Source of the DNA: Anaerolineae bacterium
GTDB taxonomy: Bacteria > Chloroflexota > Anaerolineae > Aggregatilineales > Phototrophicaceae
Direction of reading: 5' to 3'
DNA: 64,000 bases
NCBI GenBank assembly: GCA_022825675.1
Contig: JAJDWK010000046.1
Location: 154,263 to 218,262, forward strand
Within the stretch, counting starts at the first letter, position 1; each line of letters starts with the position of its first letter. The position numbers and the translations under genes are program-made. The notes under the pieces were generated by a model that saw only the letters and a program-made list of their open reading frames with translations, was not told the origin of the DNA and searched no databases. Positions 1-8,096 of this stretch are shown here, one piece after another.

Positions 1-385
1 GCTTTTTGCCGCGGGCGACGCCAATCTCGACCTTGGCGCGCCCGCGCTCCAGGTAGATTTGCAGCGGTATCGCCGTCATGCGGTTTTCCCGCACTTTGCT
101 GATGATGCGGTTGATTTCGCGGCGATGCAGCAGCAACTTGCGCGGGCGCCGGGGGTCGGCATGGCCGAAGGCATGCGCTTCTTTATAGGGCGCGATATGC
201 ACATTCATCAGCCAAAGTTCACCTTCTTTTTCTTGCACAAAGCCGTCGCCGATGCTGATGTTGTGATTGCGTATCGACTTGATTTCCGAACCCAGCAAGA
301 CGAGGCCCGCATCATAACGGTCGGAAACATGATAGTTATGGCGCGCTTTGCGATTCTTGGTGATGATTTTGCGGCCGCTGCTCAT
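1..385 (-). CDS. smpB: SsrA-binding protein SmpB (3' end cut off by window edge)
   Basis: Translating the minus strand from the ATG at 385 gives 128 codons that run off the window. The product matches SmpB: an early KITKNRKARHNY-type basic segment, then YDAGLVLLGSEIKSIR (family form: G-x-x-L-x-G-x-E-x-K-S-x-R), a GFV segment, PY, and a basic RPRKLLLHRREI helix. SmpB binds tmRNA and brings it to stalled ribosomes for trans-translation. The family is usually about 150-160 residues, so roughly the last 25-30 residues lie outside the window. The tmRNA gene itself is not visible here. A sigma70-like promoter lies just upstream, inside the end of the next gene. Confidence 0.95.
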   Translation of the reverse strand, partial: MSSGRKIITKNRKARHNYHVSDRYDAGLVLLGSEIKSIRNHNISIGDGFVQEKEGELWLMNVHIAPYKEAHAFGHADPRRPRKLLLHRREINRIISKVRENRMTAIPLQIYLERGRAKVEIGVARGKK

Positions 386-438
386 GCTGCGTCAGGCTCC
401 CGATGGATTCTGCGAGCGGACTTGCCAAAGCGATGTTT

Positions 439-467
439 AGGATACTGTTGCCGCCCGCATGAATCAA
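439..467 (-). promoter_or_regulatory. Likely smpB promoter
   Basis: Read on the minus strand, TTGATT (467-462) and TATCCT (444-439) are separated by 17 bases, a reasonable sigma70 -35/-10 pair. The -10 lies about 55 bases before the smpB start. The -35 box overlaps the last codon of the upstream gene. Confidence 0.45.
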
Positions 468-1594
468 GACAGAGGCTGCCAAACGCGCTGGAAATCCCGC
501 TCATCAAGCGCGCCATCGGCATATTGCTGGAGCATCGCCTTGGGCACGCCAACGATGCGCAGCCGGGCGTCTGGGTCGGCGCAATTCAAGAGCCCGGTGG
601 CTAGCGCCTCAATATCAGCTGGCAGCACCGAGACGATCGCCACCAAAGCCTGCATGACTGTATTCAAGCGCTCATTAAATTCGGGACCAGAAATGGCGCA
701 GACGCGAACGATTAGTGTTTCTCCCAGCTCAGTGCTTCGCAGGTTGCTGGCACCTATATCAATAGCGAAGTCGGGAATTCTGGAATCGATAAGCACAAGC
801 AAGGCGCGGACTTCCGGCGCAAGCGCATTCGTCGGTGCCGCGGTCGCTTCGGTTGTCGCGGTCGCGGCGGGCGCTGTGGGGGTTGCTGGCATCTCAGTAG
901 CAACGGGACTTGCCGCCGCTGCCGTTAGCAGGGCGGTCGCGGCGATGGCGTTGGGTTCTGTCTCCGGCGATGCGGAAACTTCCAATGAAATCTCAGCTGG
1001 CGCGGGATTTGCTTCCGCTGGGTCCGAGACGACGATGATAACTGGTTCTGGAGTTGGGCTGGTGGCAGGCAGCAGCGTTGACAGATCAACAGTGCCGGAC
1101 GCTATCAAAGCGGCGCCCGTCACGAGCGCTGCCGCCAGCACCAGCAGGGCGGCGATGCCCCGCCGCATGCCGCCAGGATTTGGCGCGTCTTCAGCCGCCG
1201 CTGGCTTCAGCGCTTCCCAGTCGATGATGTCATCATCAGCCGCGGCGGCGCTATGCGCGAGCGCGGCGGCGTCCCCGGCGGGCGCGAAACTGGGCGGCGG
1301 CACCTGCAGCGCCATGACATCCGCGTTCAGCTCGCGCGCGCCGGGATAGTCCGGGTCCAGCTCGAGTACGCGCTCCAAGGCGGCGCGCCCGATGCCGGGG
1401 TCGCGCGCGGCATGAGCATAGACCCACCACAGCGCGGGATTATCCGCATCGGACTCTAGCAGAGGCGACAGCAGCGCCTGCGCCTGCTCCAAGGCTTCTT
1501 CTTCGATTAAGTCGTAGGCTTGCTGCAGAATCTCGCTGGTGGAATCGCTCACCGGTGACCCTCGGGTTAGAATCGCGTCCACAGCGCTAGACAT
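464..1594 (-). CDS. Membrane-anchored protein with an N-terminal TPR-like domain
   Basis: 376 residues. Residues about 20-100 form TPR-like helices (helix pairs with ALWWVYAHAA and ALERVLELDPDYP, a typical TPR end). One membrane helix follows at about 146-166, preceded by the basic MRR. After it comes a Pro/Ala/Thr/Glu-rich linker (about 170-260), then a folded domain of about 110 residues. The predicted topology puts the TPR-like part in the cytoplasm and the C-terminal domain outside. I do not recognise the C-terminal domain and cannot give a function. Ala-rich linkers with one anchor are common in Chloroflexota surface proteins. The ATG at 1594 is the first in frame; a GTG 14 codons later is an alternative. 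Confidence 0.75.
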   Translation of the reverse strand: MSSAVDAILTRGSPVSDSTSEILQQAYDLIEEEALEQAQALLSPLLESDADNPALWWVYAHAARDPGIGRAALERVLELDPDYPGARELNADVMALQVPPPSFAPAGDAAALAHSAAAADDDIIDWEALKPAAAEDAPNPGGMRRGIAALLVLAAALVTGAALIASGTVDLSTLLPATSPTPEPVIIVVSDPAEANPAPAEISLEVSASPETEPNAIAATALLTAAAASPVATEMPATPTAPAATATTEATAAPTNALAPEVRALLVLIDSRIPDFAIDIGASNLRSTELGETLIVRVCAISGPEFNERLNTVMQALVAIVSVLPADIEALATGLLNCADPDARLRIVGVPKAMLQQYADGALDERDFQRVWQPLS

Positions 1595-1690
1595 TGGCGA
1601 GGGCAGCCGCGGCGAAACTATGCGCCGCCTGTGTGTTTATGCCTGTCTAGCCTAAATGCCAGTGTACATGTCCCGTATGATTTGCGCAAC

Positions 1691-1722
1691 AAAAAAGCTC
1701 GCCATTCCCTATAACGGCAAGC
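1691..1722 (-). terminator. Rho-independent terminator of tRNA-Leu
   Basis: On the minus strand GCTTGCCGTT (1722-1713) and AATGGCGAGC (1706-1697) form a 10-pair stem with two G-U pairs and a six-base loop, followed directly by six T (1696-1691). It starts 8 bases after the 3' end of the tRNA. Confidence 0.85.
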
Positions 1723-1730
1723 CAATAGGA

Positions 1731-1812
1731 TGCCCTGAAGAGGACTCGAACCTCTACCCCGTTAAGGACACGGCCCTCAACCGTGCGCGTCTGCCAGTTC
1801 CGCCACCAGGGC
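1731..1812 (-). tRNA. tRNA-Leu (anticodon GAG)
   Basis: 82-base class II tRNA on the minus strand. The acceptor arm is GCCCTGG paired with TCAGGGC (last pair G-U), and the discriminator base is A. The D-arm starts TGGCGGAA. The anticodon stem is CACGG/CCGTG with loop TTGAGGG, giving anticodon GAG (reads CUC/CUU). The variable arm is long, and the T-arm is AGAGG-TTCGAGT-CCTCT. The 3' CCA is not encoded, since the gene continues TCC. It stands alone, with its own promoter and terminator. Confidence 0.97.
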
Positions 1813-1825
1813 TTATCTAAGGAAG

Positions 1826-1853
1826 AGTATACCAATCCTCCGCGCGCTGTCAA
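1826..1853 (-). promoter_or_regulatory. Strong sigma70-type promoter for tRNA-Leu
   Basis: On the minus strand a perfect TTGACA (1853-1848), 16-base spacer, then TATACT (1831-1826). The expected start of transcription is about 7 bases before the mature tRNA 5' end, typical of a stable-RNA gene. Confidence 0.8.
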
Positions 1854-1885
1854 TGCCCAGGCTGGAGGCTGTTTGCGAATTAACC

Positions 1886-1914
1886 TTGAGCGAGCGGCTG
1901 TGCTGGCATATTAT
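1886..1914 (+). promoter_or_regulatory. Promoter of the plsX-fabF-trmFO-hflX operon
   Basis: TTGAGC (1886-1891), 17-base spacer, TATTAT (1909-1914). It lies about 50 bases before the plsX start. Back to back with the tRNA-Leu promoter: the two -35 boxes are about 32 bases apart. Confidence 0.6.
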
Positions 1915-1961
1915 TAAGCCGTTGTTGGGCAAAATACTGAATGAAGGAAGGACCGTTGCCG

Positions 1962-2960
1962 ATGCGCATTGCGCTGGATGCGATGGGAACAGACAAGCGC
2001 CCCATCAGCGATATCGCTGGCGGGGTGCTGGCAGCGAAGGAGTTCGGCGATACCATCGTGCTGGTGGGTGACGAAGCTGTCATCAAAGCTGAATTGCGGA
2101 AGCATTCTATCAGCGCTGGCAAGGTTGAGATTCTTCACGCGCCGCAAGCAATCGCCATGGACGCTATCCCAACTGATGTGCTCAAGACACAGGCAGCGTC
2201 GTCCATTTATATCGCGCTGGATGCGGTTAAGCGGGGGGAAGTCGACGCCTTCGTGACGATGGGCAACACGGGCGCGGTGCATGCCATTGCCACTTTGAAG
2301 ACATTGCGGCGCATCCCGGGGGTCAAGCGACCTGCGCTTTCCGCGCTTTTCCCTATCAACAATCACCGCATGATTTTCCTCGATGTCGGCGCCAACACCG
2401 ATGTTAAGCCGGAGTGGGTGCCACAATTCGCTGTCATGGGCAGCATTTATGCGCAACTGGTGCTGGAAATCGCCAAGCCGCGCATCGCCCTGCTCTCGAA
2501 TGGCGCGGAGGATACCAAAGGCAACCAGCTCATCCGCGAGGGCGCGAAGTTGCTGCGCAACAGCCGTTTTAATTTCGTCGGCAATGTCGAGCCGGTGCAG
2601 CTGATGCATTCCGTGGCGGATGTCATCGTGATGGATGGCTTCGTTGGCAACATCGTGCTGAAGATGTTTGAAGGCACTGCCCATTATTTGGCGACGCTGG
2701 TGCGGCAAGAAATCCGCAAAGACGCGCTGTCTATGCTGGGCGGCGCTTTGGCGCGCCCCGCCCTCAACCGCATCCGCCACCAGGTGGATACCTCGGAGAT
2801 TGGCGGCGCGCCACTCTTGGGCGTGAACGGGGTTGTTATCATCGGGCATGGGCAGAACTCCGCCATCGGCATCAAAAATGCGATCCAACAGGCGCGCAGG
2901 GCTGTCAAGCAGAATGTCATCGACGCTATTCGGCAGGGCATCGCGCGGGAGAGACCGTGA
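1962..2960 (+). CDS. plsX: Phosphate acyltransferase PlsX
   Basis: 332 residues, normal for the family. PlsX turns acyl-ACP and phosphate into acyl-phosphate, the acyl donor for PlsY in phospholipid synthesis. Recognised by DAMG at residues 6-9, GNTGA, LSNGAEDTKGN, DGFVGNIVLKMFEG and the C-terminal GGAPLLGVNG block. An in-frame ATG lies 21 bases upstream at 1941, but the purine-rich GAAGGAAGGA at 1943-1952 is a good ribosome-binding site for the ATG at 1962, and the family normally starts at MRIALDAMG. First gene of a tight operon; its end overlaps fabF by 4 bases, so fatty-acid elongation and phospholipid precursor synthesis are coupled. Confidence 0.96.
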   Translation: MRIALDAMGTDKRPISDIAGGVLAAKEFGDTIVLVGDEAVIKAELRKHSISAGKVEILHAPQAIAMDAIPTDVLKTQAASSIYIALDAVKRGEVDAFVTMGNTGAVHAIATLKTLRRIPGVKRPALSALFPINNHRMIFLDVGANTDVKPEWVPQFAVMGSIYAQLVLEIAKPRIALLSNGAEDTKGNQLIREGAKLLRNSRFNFVGNVEPVQLMHSVADVIVMDGFVGNIVLKMFEGTAHYLATLVRQEIRKDALSMLGGALARPALNRIRHQVDTSEIGGAPLLGVNGVVIIGHGQNSAIGIKNAIQQARRAVKQNVIDAIRQGIARERP

Positions 2961-4225
2961 GGCAAGGCGCAGAAGCGGGCGGAAAACGGGTGGTCATCAG
3001 CGGGCTGGGCTTGGTCTCGCCTTTGGGGGATAAAGCCGCCTATTGGGATGCGCTTGAGCGCGGCGCATCCGGCATCCGCCAGCTGCAAAATATTGACGCC
3101 GAGCACCTTGATGTGCGCATCGGCGCAGAGGTGCTCCATTTCGATTCCTCCGCCATCATCCCGCGCAAGCAAGCGCGGCGCATGGGCAGAGCCTCACAAT
3201 TTGCCATTGTCGCCGCGGTGCAAGCGGTGCGAGACGCGGGCTTGACTGTCGCTGCCATCGGCGAAATCGGCGAACGGGTCGCGACGATTATCGGCTCGAC
3301 GCTCGGCAGTTATGAAGTGGGCGAAGGCGGCATCCGCGCCTGGCGCAAGTCCAACTATCGCCATGCCAACCCGATGAGCATTGTCAACGCGCTGCCCAAT
3401 ATGCCGGCGCATTATGTCAGCACGATGATGCAAGCGCTGGGTCCTTTGATTACGCCATCAGTCGCCTGCGCCACGGGCGTGCAAGCGATTGGGGAAGCGA
3501 AGGACCTCATACAACTGGGCAAATGCGACCTGGCGATTGCCGGGGCGGTGGATGCGGTCATGTTTGATTATATCCTGGCGGGCTTCGGCGCGACCCGCGC
3601 CTTAACCCGCGACTACAATGACGCGCCAGAAAAGGCGAGCCGCCCCTTTGATGCCGGGCGCAGCGGCTTTGTGCTGGGCGAAGGCGGCGCAATCTGCATC
3701 GTTGAGAGCATGGACAGCGCCCTGGCGCGGGGCGCGCCGATATATGCCGAAATCCTGGGCTATGCCGCCTCCTCTGACGCCTACCATGTCGCGGCGCCGG
3801 ACCCGGCGGGCGGTGGCGCCAAGCGGGCAATGCGCTGGGCGCTGGCGGACGCGGGCGTCAGCGGCGAAGAAATCGAATACATCAACGCGCACGGGTCTTC
3901 CACGCCAGCGAATGACGCTATCGAAACTGCCGCTATCAAGGCGGTCTTTGGCGACGCCGCTTATGGCATCCCAATCAGCTCCACCAAAAGCATGATCGGC
4001 CATGCGATGGCGGGCTGCGGCTCGCTGGAGCTGGCGGCATGCTTGATGACGCTCGAGCGGGAAGTGCTGCATCCAACTGTGAATTACGAGACTCCCGACC
4101 CCGCATGCGACCTGGATTATGTGCCGAATAACTCCCGAGCTGTACCGGGAATCAGCACACTGATGTCCAACAGTTTTGGCTTGGGCGGGCAGAATGCAGC
4201 CATCGTCCTGCGCAAATTCCACTAA
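2957..4225 (+). CDS. fabF: 3-oxoacyl-[ACP] synthase II (FabF/KAS II)
   Basis: 422 residues, GTG start inside the plsX stop (GTGA overlap). Condenses malonyl-ACP with acyl-ACP in fatty-acid elongation. The Cys-His-His triad is complete: Cys171 in ACATG, His312 in NAHGSSTPAND and His349 in STKSMIGHAMAG. The C-terminal NSFGLGGQNAAIV block, which forms the active-site gate, is present. A few family positions differ mildly (GSSTP instead of GTSTP, MIGH instead of MTGH), with no key residue lost. The partner acyl carrier protein gene is at 18865-19101. Confidence 0.96.
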   Translation: MRQGAEAGGKRVVISGLGLVSPLGDKAAYWDALERGASGIRQLQNIDAEHLDVRIGAEVLHFDSSAIIPRKQARRMGRASQFAIVAAVQAVRDAGLTVAAIGEIGERVATIIGSTLGSYEVGEGGIRAWRKSNYRHANPMSIVNALPNMPAHYVSTMMQALGPLITPSVACATGVQAIGEAKDLIQLGKCDLAIAGAVDAVMFDYILAGFGATRALTRDYNDAPEKASRPFDAGRSGFVLGEGGAICIVESMDSALARGAPIYAEILGYAASSDAYHVAAPDPAGGGAKRAMRWALADAGVSGEEIEYINAHGSSTPANDAIETAAIKAVFGDAAYGIPISSTKSMIGHAMAGCGSLELAACLMTLEREVLHPTVNYETPDPACDLDYVPNNSRAVPGISTLMSNSFGLGGQNAAIVLRKFH

Positions 4226-4237
4226 CATGGAGCGGAC

Positions 4238-5608
4238 ATGAAAACGGCAGTAACCGTAATCGGCGGCGGCTTGGCGGGCAGCGAGGCGGCCTGGCAGTTG
4301 GCGCAGCGGGGGCATCCTGTGCGTCTGTACGAAATGCGCCCCGCCAAATCGACCGGCGCCCATGTCAGCGCGAAGCTGGCGGAGCTGGTCTGCAGCAATT
4401 CGCTCGGGTCAAAATTGCCTGACCGCGCCACTGGCATCCTGCAAAACGAGATGAAGCTGCTGGGCTCGCTGCTCATTCGCTGCGCCGAGGCGGCGGCAGT
4501 GCCCGCCGGGGGCGCGCTGGCGGTTGACCGCGACGCCTTCGCCGAGGCGGTAACAAAAGCACTCTCCGCGCAACGGAACATCGAAATCATCCGCGAAGAG
4601 GTGACGGCGTTGCCGTCAGACGCGCCCGCCATCGTCGCCAGCGGACCGCTGACTTCCCCGGCGCTGGCGGCGGCTATCGGCGAGCTGACCGGGCAAGAAC
4701 ATCTGTATTTCTACGATGCCATTTCGCCGATTGCCCGCGCCAGCAGCATCAACATGAGCCGCGCCTTTTGCGCCAATCGTTATGGACGCGGCGATGCGGG
4801 CGGCGGCGATTACATCAACTGCCCGCTGGATAAAGACGAGTATTATCGTTTTGTGCGGGCGCTGAAATCGGCGGAAACCATCGAACTGCGTGATTTTGAG
4901 CGGGAAGACCCAAATTTTTTTGAGGGCTGCGTGCCGATCGAGCAGCTGGCGAAACGCGGCGAAGACACGCTCGCATTTGGTCCCATGCGCCCCGTCGGTT
5001 TGACCAATCCCCATACTGGCAAGCGCCCGCATGCGGTGGTGCAGCTGCGTCAAGATGATATTGCCGGCGAACTCTACAATATCGTCGGCTTCCAGACCAA
5101 CATCCGCTGGAAGCGGCAGAAGGAAATCCTGCGCATGATTCCCGGCTTGGAAAATGCCGAATTCCTGCGCATGGGGCAGATGCACCGCAATACCTTTATG
5201 AACGCGCCAGCTCTTTTGCGCCCGACCATGCAGTTCCGCGGGCGGCAGACTCTGTATTTTGCCGGGCAAATCACCGGCATTGAAGGCTATGTGGGCAATA
5301 TCGCCACGGGTTTGCTGGCGGCGCTGAATGTCTCGCGGCAGCTGCATGGGCTGCCAGAATGGACGCCGCCGCTGGATACGATGCTGGGCGCACTCTGCCA
5401 TTATGTCACGGCAACCGCGCCCAAGCACTTCCAACCGATGAAAGCCAATTTGGGCATATTGCCGCCGCTGGCGCGGAAAATCCGCAACAAAGCCGAGCGC
5501 AGAAAAGCCTATGCCCGCCGCGCTGACGCCTCCATGCGGGCATCGCTACAAACTTTGCAAGATGCTCTGATTCAGCCGGAAAGCATACAAACATCGCTGA
5601 GGGGCTGA
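4238..5608 (+). CDS. trmFO: Folate/FAD-dependent tRNA U54 methyltransferase TrmFO
   Basis: 456 residues. Methylates uridine 54 of the tRNA T-loop, using methylene-tetrahydrofolate and FAD. The FAD-binding [10 protein letters not shown] sits at residues 9-18. CSNSLGS (Cys52) and FFEGCVPIE (Cys231) correspond to the two conserved cysteines of the B. subtilis enzyme. [14 protein letters not shown] and [12 protein letters not shown], all typical of TrmFO/GidA-like proteins, are present. Preceded by GGAG at a good distance. It lies 12 bases after fabF and overlaps hflX by one base (TGATG), so it is probably co-transcribed with the lipid genes. Confidence 0.96.
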   Translation: MKTAVTVIGGGLAGSEAAWQLAQRGHPVRLYEMRPAKSTGAHVSAKLAELVCSNSLGSKLPDRATGILQNEMKLLGSLLIRCAEAAAVPAGGALAVDRDAFAEAVTKALSAQRNIEIIREEVTALPSDAPAIVASGPLTSPALAAAIGELTGQEHLYFYDAISPIARASSINMSRAFCANRYGRGDAGGGDYINCPLDKDEYYRFVRALKSAETIELRDFEREDPNFFEGCVPIEQLAKRGEDTLAFGPMRPVGLTNPHTGKRPHAVVQLRQDDIAGELYNIVGFQTNIRWKRQKEILRMIPGLENAEFLRMGQMHRNTFMNAPALLRPTMQFRGRQTLYFAGQITGIEGYVGNIATGLLAALNVSRQLHGLPEWTPPLDTMLGALCHYVTATAPKHFQPMKANLGILPPLARKIRNKAERRKAYARRADASMRASLQTLQDALIQPESIQTSLRG

Positions 5609-6954
5609 TGGCGCTATACAACACGGAGAGCGAAGATACTCGGGAGCGCGGCTATCTGGTAGGCATCGCGCTGCGGGACAGCCCCTCCCTGCTTTCGATG
5701 CAGGATTCCCTGGGCGAGTTGGCGCTGTTGGCGCGCACTGCCGGCATCAAAGTTGTCGGGGAAAGCTGGCAATTCCTGCGGCGCATCAACGCCAAGACTT
5801 ATATTGGCTCGGGAAAGCTGCTGGAAATCATCGATGAGGTACATGCCAGCGATGCAACTGTTGTCATCTTTGACGATGAGCTGTCGCCGCGGCATCAGCG
5901 GGAGTTGGAGAAGCAGCTGGGCGCGGAGCTGCGGCTGTTGGACCGGTCGGCGCTGATTCTTGATATCTTCGCCCAGCACGCCCGCACCAGCGAAGGCGCT
6001 TTGCAGGTGGAGCTGGCGCAGTACGAATATCTGCTGCCGCGCCTCACGCGGCAATGGACGCATTTGGCGCGTCAAGCTGGCGGTGGCGGCGCCCGCGGCG
6101 GCTCGGGCGGGGTCGGCTTGCGCGGACCTGGCGAGACGCAGCTGGAAGTCGACCGGCGGGAAATCACGCGCAAAATTAGCAAATTGCGCAGCGACCTCGA
6201 GCAGGTGCGCGCCCATCGGCGGCTGCATCGCGAGCGGCGGCGGCGCTCTGGCTTGCCGCTGGTGGCGCTGGTCGGCTATACCAACGCCGGCAAATCAACG
6301 CTGATTAACGCGCTGGCAAATGCCAACATTTACGCCGCCGATCAACTTTTCGCCACGCTCGACCCCACAACGCGGCGCATCCGCCTGCCCAAGCGCGGCG
6401 AGGCGCTGCTCAGCGATACCGTTGGCTTCATCCAAAAGCTGCCGACAACTTTGATTGCCGCCTTCCGCGCGACATTGGAAGAAGTCATCGAAGCCGATTT
6501 GCTGCTGCATGTTGTTGATATCAGCCATGGCAATGCCGCGCAGCATATCGAAGCGGTAGAAGATACCCTGGCGGAAATTGACGCGGCGCATATCCCGCGC
6601 ATCCTGGTCTTGAACAAGATTGACCGCCTGCAAGCGGAAGCGCCAGCGCCAGCGCCGCAGCCAATCGACAGCTATGAAGGCATTGTCAAAATATCGGCAC
6701 AGGAAAAACTGGGGCTGGAGGCGCTGCTGGAACTTATCCGCGCTGTTTTGGAGCGGCAGACGCTTTCGCTGAATGTGCTCATCCCCTATCAAGCGGGCGG
6801 GCTGTATTCTGAACTCTATGACAAGGGTTACATCGAAACTGAAGAAACCAGCGAAGCGGGCTGGACATTAGGCTTGCGGCTGCCCGCTGTCGAGCGCGAT
6901 GTGTATCAAAGTTATGCCCTGCCCCTGCCTGAAATCCCAGAAAACGCGGAATAG
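5608..6954 (+). CDS. hflX: Ribosome-associated GTPase HflX
   Basis: 448 residues. HflX binds the 50S subunit and splits stalled or stressed ribosomes. The N-terminal HflX domain contains the Gly-rich linker (GGGGARGGSGGVGLRGPGE, about 158-176) that is typical of the family, then a coiled-coil segment. The GTPase domain follows: G1 GYTNAGKST at 223-231, switch II DTVGF at 270-274, and NKID near 330. A C-terminal domain of about 80 residues follows. Last gene of the plsX operon; it ends 4 bases from the convergent next gene, with no room for a terminator between them. Confidence 0.95.
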   Translation: MALYNTESEDTRERGYLVGIALRDSPSLLSMQDSLGELALLARTAGIKVVGESWQFLRRINAKTYIGSGKLLEIIDEVHASDATVVIFDDELSPRHQRELEKQLGAELRLLDRSALILDIFAQHARTSEGALQVELAQYEYLLPRLTRQWTHLARQAGGGGARGGSGGVGLRGPGETQLEVDRREITRKISKLRSDLEQVRAHRRLHRERRRRSGLPLVALVGYTNAGKSTLINALANANIYAADQLFATLDPTTRRIRLPKRGEALLSDTVGFIQKLPTTLIAAFRATLEEVIEADLLLHVVDISHGNAAQHIEAVEDTLAEIDAAHIPRILVLNKIDRLQAEAPAPAPQPIDSYEGIVKISAQEKLGLEALLELIRAVLERQTLSLNVLIPYQAGGLYSELYDKGYIETEETSEAGWTLGLRLPAVERDVYQSYALPLPEIPENAE

Positions 6955-6958
6955 CGCG

Positions 6959-7909
6959 CTATTCCGGCAGCTGCAGCCAATAGATTTCGGGGCGGAAGCG
7001 GCTGTGCAGGAAGAGCCGCATATCATCTGACAGGGTGATCGCGAGCGGCGCGGCAATATCAGAAAAGACAATCAATTCAATGTCTTGATTTCTGCAGCCC
7101 GCTTCGAGGCAGCGCGCAGGATCCACCCTGCCCACCACGCCGCGCGTTCCCAGCGCATAGGCAAAATACAGGCGATTGTCGCTGCCCATCACCAGGTTGG
7201 AGGTATTTTGCAGCCCGGAAACAAGCGGCTTAACTTCGGAATACGCGCCATCAGCCTCGAGCGTGATATATTCGATGCCGCGGCGGGCGCTGCCGCCATT
7301 GGCGATGTACAGCCGCTCGCCGTCACTGGCAATGCCGGTGGGCGCGCGGAAGCCCGCCTGAGCTTCCCGCGTGCTGCCATCTTCCGCAATCTCGATGATG
7401 CTGTTGGATACAGTGTCGCTGACCAAGAATCTCCCGTCAGCCAGGCGGGCGATGCCCCAAGGTCCTTCTATGCTTGAGGTAAAGCGCGCTGGCGCGCCGC
7501 GCAGATGGTCAACCCGCCAGATTGTAGAATTGTCCGGGTCCGGTATCCAGAGGTTGAAGCCGCTGCCAGTTTGCTCGGCAATCAGGCTGTTGCCATTGCG
7601 CACGCCGAAGATGAATGTGCTGGTATCGCCGGTGACATCATCGATGCGATAGACTGTCCAATCGCCATTGCAGACGGTGAACAGACTGTCCTGAAACCAA
7701 AGGATGCCATTTGGGCGCTGCACATTGCCGACCAGCACCGCCAAATCATCTTGCAGGAATGGGCTTTCTACAGTTGCGCTCGCGCTTGTCGCGGTGGGCG
7801 TGGCTTGGGAGTCTTCGGTGGCAGTGGCTGTGGGCGCGGCATCCTGCGCGCGCCCCTGCCCGCCCAGCAATAGCATGGCTGCCATCAGCAGAACAAGCGC
7901 GGCATTCAT
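6959..7909 (-). CDS. Secreted beta-propeller protein (NHL/SMP-30-like)
   Basis: 316 residues from the ATG at 7909. Starts with an uncleaved-looking hydrophobic signal (NAALVLLMAAMLLLGG), then a Thr/Ala/Ser-rich linker with ATPTAT repeats. The rest consists of repeated blade-like units: RPNGILWFQDSLF, SGFNLWIPDPDNSTIWRVD, GPWGIARLADGRFLVSD, APTGIASDGERLYIANGG. This periodic pattern is that of NHL or SMP-30-type propellers, which often bind sugars or act as lactonases. No catalytic metal site could be assigned. Longer starts at 7951 (ATG) and 7939 (GTG, with GAGG before it) are possible. Tail to tail with hflX. Confidence 0.7.
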   Translation of the reverse strand: MNAALVLLMAAMLLLGGQGRAQDAAPTATATEDSQATPTATSASATVESPFLQDDLAVLVGNVQRPNGILWFQDSLFTVCNGDWTVYRIDDVTGDTSTFIFGVRNGNSLIAEQTGSGFNLWIPDPDNSTIWRVDHLRGAPARFTSSIEGPWGIARLADGRFLVSDTVSNSIIEIAEDGSTREAQAGFRAPTGIASDGERLYIANGGSARRGIEYITLEADGAYSEVKPLVSGLQNTSNLVMGSDNRLYFAYALGTRGVVGRVDPARCLEAGCRNQDIELIVFSDIAAPLAITLSDDMRLFLHSRFRPEIYWLQLPE

Positions 7910-8055
7910 CGGCGCGGAGCCAGTCTCCAGTGGTTTCACATCGCCTCGCATTTAATCTTTTGCCGATTGTGATGATTGTACCTTGCTCGCCGCGCTTGCT
8001 CTAGCCAGAGACTTTTGGCGGAATTAGCGCTTAAATCCCGACCACCTTGCTTGCC

Positions 8056-8069
8056 CGCAGTATACTGCG
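8056..8069. promoter_or_regulatory. 14-base perfect palindrome carrying a two-way -10 box
   Basis: CGCAGTATACTGCG is its own reverse complement. It contains TATACT on both strands (8061-8066 forward, 8064-8059 reverse), so it could work as a shared -10 element or as an operator. It lies 28 bases before the methyltransferase start and about 150 bases before the divergent propeller gene. I see no good -35 box on either side. Confidence 0.4.
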
Positions 8070-8096
8070 AAATGGTATCGCTAATTCAGGAGCACA

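Noticed and set aside
459..1349. Long plus-strand reading frame opposite the TPR-like gene
   Set aside because: Low-complexity Ala/Ser product; it is the antisense shadow of a GC-rich gene with a clear domain structure on the minus strand.
1914..2888. 324-codon minus-strand frame over plsX
   Set aside because: Mirror of plsX, with no family features; plsX is certain.
3602..4363. Minus-strand frame over fabF
   Set aside because: Shadow frame in GC-rich DNA; fabF has all active-site residues.
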